This document shows, one piece after another, positions 34,561 through 35,559 of a DNA stretch of 35,559 bases. The DNA comes from Nocardia africana NBRC 100379. GTDB taxonomy: Bacteria > Actinomycetota > Actinomycetes > Mycobacteriales > Mycobacteriaceae. A model generated the notes under the pieces. The model was not told where the DNA came from. It ran no database searches and saw only the letters and a program-made list of their open reading frames with translations. The stretch spans positions 1 to 35,559 of the forward strand of contig NZ_BDAV01000029.1 in assembly GCF_001612635.1 (NCBI RefSeq), given 5' to 3'. Position numbers and translations under genes: made by a program. The number at the start of each line of letters is the position of its first letter. The stretch's first letter is position 1.

Positions 34561-35172
34561 ATGAGCGTCGATATCTCTTGTCCCTCTTGCGGTTACGACG
34601 ATTGCGTGCAGAGCGTTCCCGCGATCCGCGCTTCGGGAACTTCGACGGTGTATGACACCGACTACTACTCAGGTGTCGGAGTGAGTTCGTCGGGTCTGGT
34701 GCCGGTCATGGGCTCCTCGCTCGTTGAGCGAACGCAATCCAGTTATCTGGCCCAATCACTCGCGCCCGAGCCTGGCTTCCGGGGTGCTGGTCGCCTCACA
34801 ACCCTCGCAGTGGTGCTGAGCTTGCCAGCGGTCGTGTATTTCGCCGCTGCGGGCGTGCTGATTAGCCGTCCACATCCGGACGTCTCGACTGCTTCGATTT
34901 TGATTGGGGCTTTTGGTTTTGCGCTTTTCCTCGCGCTGCCGTCGTTGCTGATTTTGTGGTTCGCGTTCCGGAGACTGCGACGGTCGGCTCGGATTCGCCG
35001 CGGCGCGCCTGCGGCTTATGCGGTGTGGCGCGCAGGGGTGTACTGCCATCGATGTGGCATGTGCTTTTGGCCCTTCGCGCCCGCCGCTGGAATCCCGGTG
35101 CGACATCCGGTTTCCCCAGGCGGTTTCCAGGGGATCGTCTGGAACGCCGGGGGTTACCTCAACGACGCGTGA
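34561..35172 (+). CDS. zinc-ribbon membrane protein, function unknown
   Basis: A 203-residue protein. The N-terminal CPSCGYDDC (C7, C10, C15) looks like half of a zinc ribbon. Two transmembrane helices lie at about 80-102 and 111-136, then a basic loop RRLRRSARIRRG, and a second cysteine set CHRCGMC (C162, C165, C168) that could complete the metal site. I do not recognise a named family. ATG 34561 follows a GGAGGGG at 11 bases; the frame is open upstream to 34408 without family features. It is convergent with the gene at the right edge. Confidence 0.6.
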   Translation: MSVDISCPSCGYDDCVQSVPAIRASGTSTVYDTDYYSGVGVSSSGLVPVMGSSLVERTQSSYLAQSLAPEPGFRGAGRLTTLAVVLSLPAVVYFAAAGVLISRPHPDVSTASILIGAFGFALFLALPSLLILWFAFRRLRRSARIRRGAPAAYAVWRAGVYCHRCGMCFWPFAPAAGIPVRHPVSPGGFQGIVWNAGGYLNDA

Positions 35173-35280
35173 TCACCCGTAAACAACGCTCTTAGGACTT
35201 CACTGCCGCAGGCCCGGCGTAGTTCGCTTGCGCACCGTTTGGTCGGCGATCCCGGCGGCAGGGCATTTCCGGGTTCCCAG

Positions 35281-35559
35281 TTAGGGCGATTGTTCTGCCG
35301 ATTCCACGGACGGCTGCGGCTCGTTGAGCGGTGGCTCGCTCTCAGGATGTGCCGTCTGCACGCCTGGTTCGGGCTCTGCCCGCCCGGCGGCACGTAGTTG
35401 CCGCGCGTTCTTGACGCTGATTTCGAGTAGTTCGGCGATGTCGTCGGTGCTGCATCCGTGCTCGTTCATGCGCGCCACGGCCGAAGTCTGCCTGGTGTGG
35501 TGCACGGCGATTTCGGTTGCGGCGGCCTGTTCGAGGTGACCGATCTTGTCGTGCAACGC
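35281..35559 (-). CDS. HTH-containing protein, 5' end outside the window (partial)
   Basis: The C-terminal 92 codons of a - strand gene; the frame is still open at the window edge, so the start is not visible. The visible part has a likely helix-turn-helix, CSTDDIAELLEISVKNARQL, followed by an acidic Pro/Glu-rich tail. The family is not recognised. The upstream LEQAAATEIAVHHTRQTSAV resembles the lead helix of small actinobacterial mobile-element regulators, but this is a weak impression. Confidence 0.55.
   Translation of the reverse strand, partial: ALHDKIGHLEQAAATEIAVHHTRQTSAVARMNEHGCSTDDIAELLEISVKNARQLRAAGRAEPEPGVQTAHPESEPPLNEPQPSVESAEQSP

Overview
The window reads as chromosome of a high-G+C mycolic-acid actinobacterium, most likely Nocardia or a close relative. 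The main evidence is a single 3115-residue mycobacterial-type FAS-I followed by acpS, together with actinobacterial families (DUF6221-, DUF2637-, DUF3618- and DUF7159-like proteins, an excalibur-domain secreted protein) and abundant GTG/TTG starts. Species cannot be fixed from sequence reading alone.

Region 1 (about 1-11.94 kb) is an accessory defence-like island. Five genes on the + strand form one translationally coupled operon, and every junction is a 4-base ATGA/GTGA overlap. In order they encode: a NERD nuclease-SF1 helicase; a DrmA-like SF2 helicase; a DrmB-like DUF1998 protein; a 1051-residue fusion of a degenerate UvrD/SF1 domain, a full sigma-70 factor (regions 1.2 to 4.2) and a C-terminal part that looks like a divergent GHKL ATPase; and an AIPR-family protein. 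DrmA and DrmB are the core of DISARM, but no methyltransferase and no DrmC phospholipase-D protein are visible. This is therefore a DISARM-related system of different composition, and the sigma-factor fusion is the most unusual object in the window. The island ends on the right with a decayed IS5-type transposase and a 37-bp 3' piece of a tRNA gene (tRNA-Lys-like), as expected of an integration site. Its G+C content looks lower by eye than the flanking chromosome.

Region 2 (about 12.0-20.6 kb) is ordinary chromosome: a metallo-beta-lactamase-fold hydrolase divergent from an XRE-cupin regulator, two small actinobacterial proteins, a crotonase under a perfect 28-nt operator-like palindrome, a MarR regulator divergent from a pirin, a secreted excalibur protein, a DUF3618 membrane protein, a Bcp-type peroxiredoxin, an ASKHA-like membrane protein and a TetR regulator. 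Long perfect hairpins separate the convergent genes.

Region 3 (about 20.7-31.0 kb) is the fatty-acid synthesis operon fas-acpS on the - strand. FAS-I makes the long-chain acyl-CoA primers for mycolic acid synthesis, and AcpS loads phosphopantetheine on its ACP domain. The 380-bp region upstream of fas is rich in repeated CCTCA/TGAGG pentamers and inverted repeats.

Region 4 (31.0 kb to the end) begins with an intact tRNA-Leu(UAG). It is followed by an AbrB-like protein, a tyrosine recombinase and a DUF2637 membrane protein with a C-terminal helix-turn-helix, all three coupled by 4-base overlaps. This looks like the left end of a second integrative element. Then come about 950 bases with striking palindromes but no convincing gene, a zinc-ribbon membrane protein, and the truncated end of an HTH protein at the right edge.
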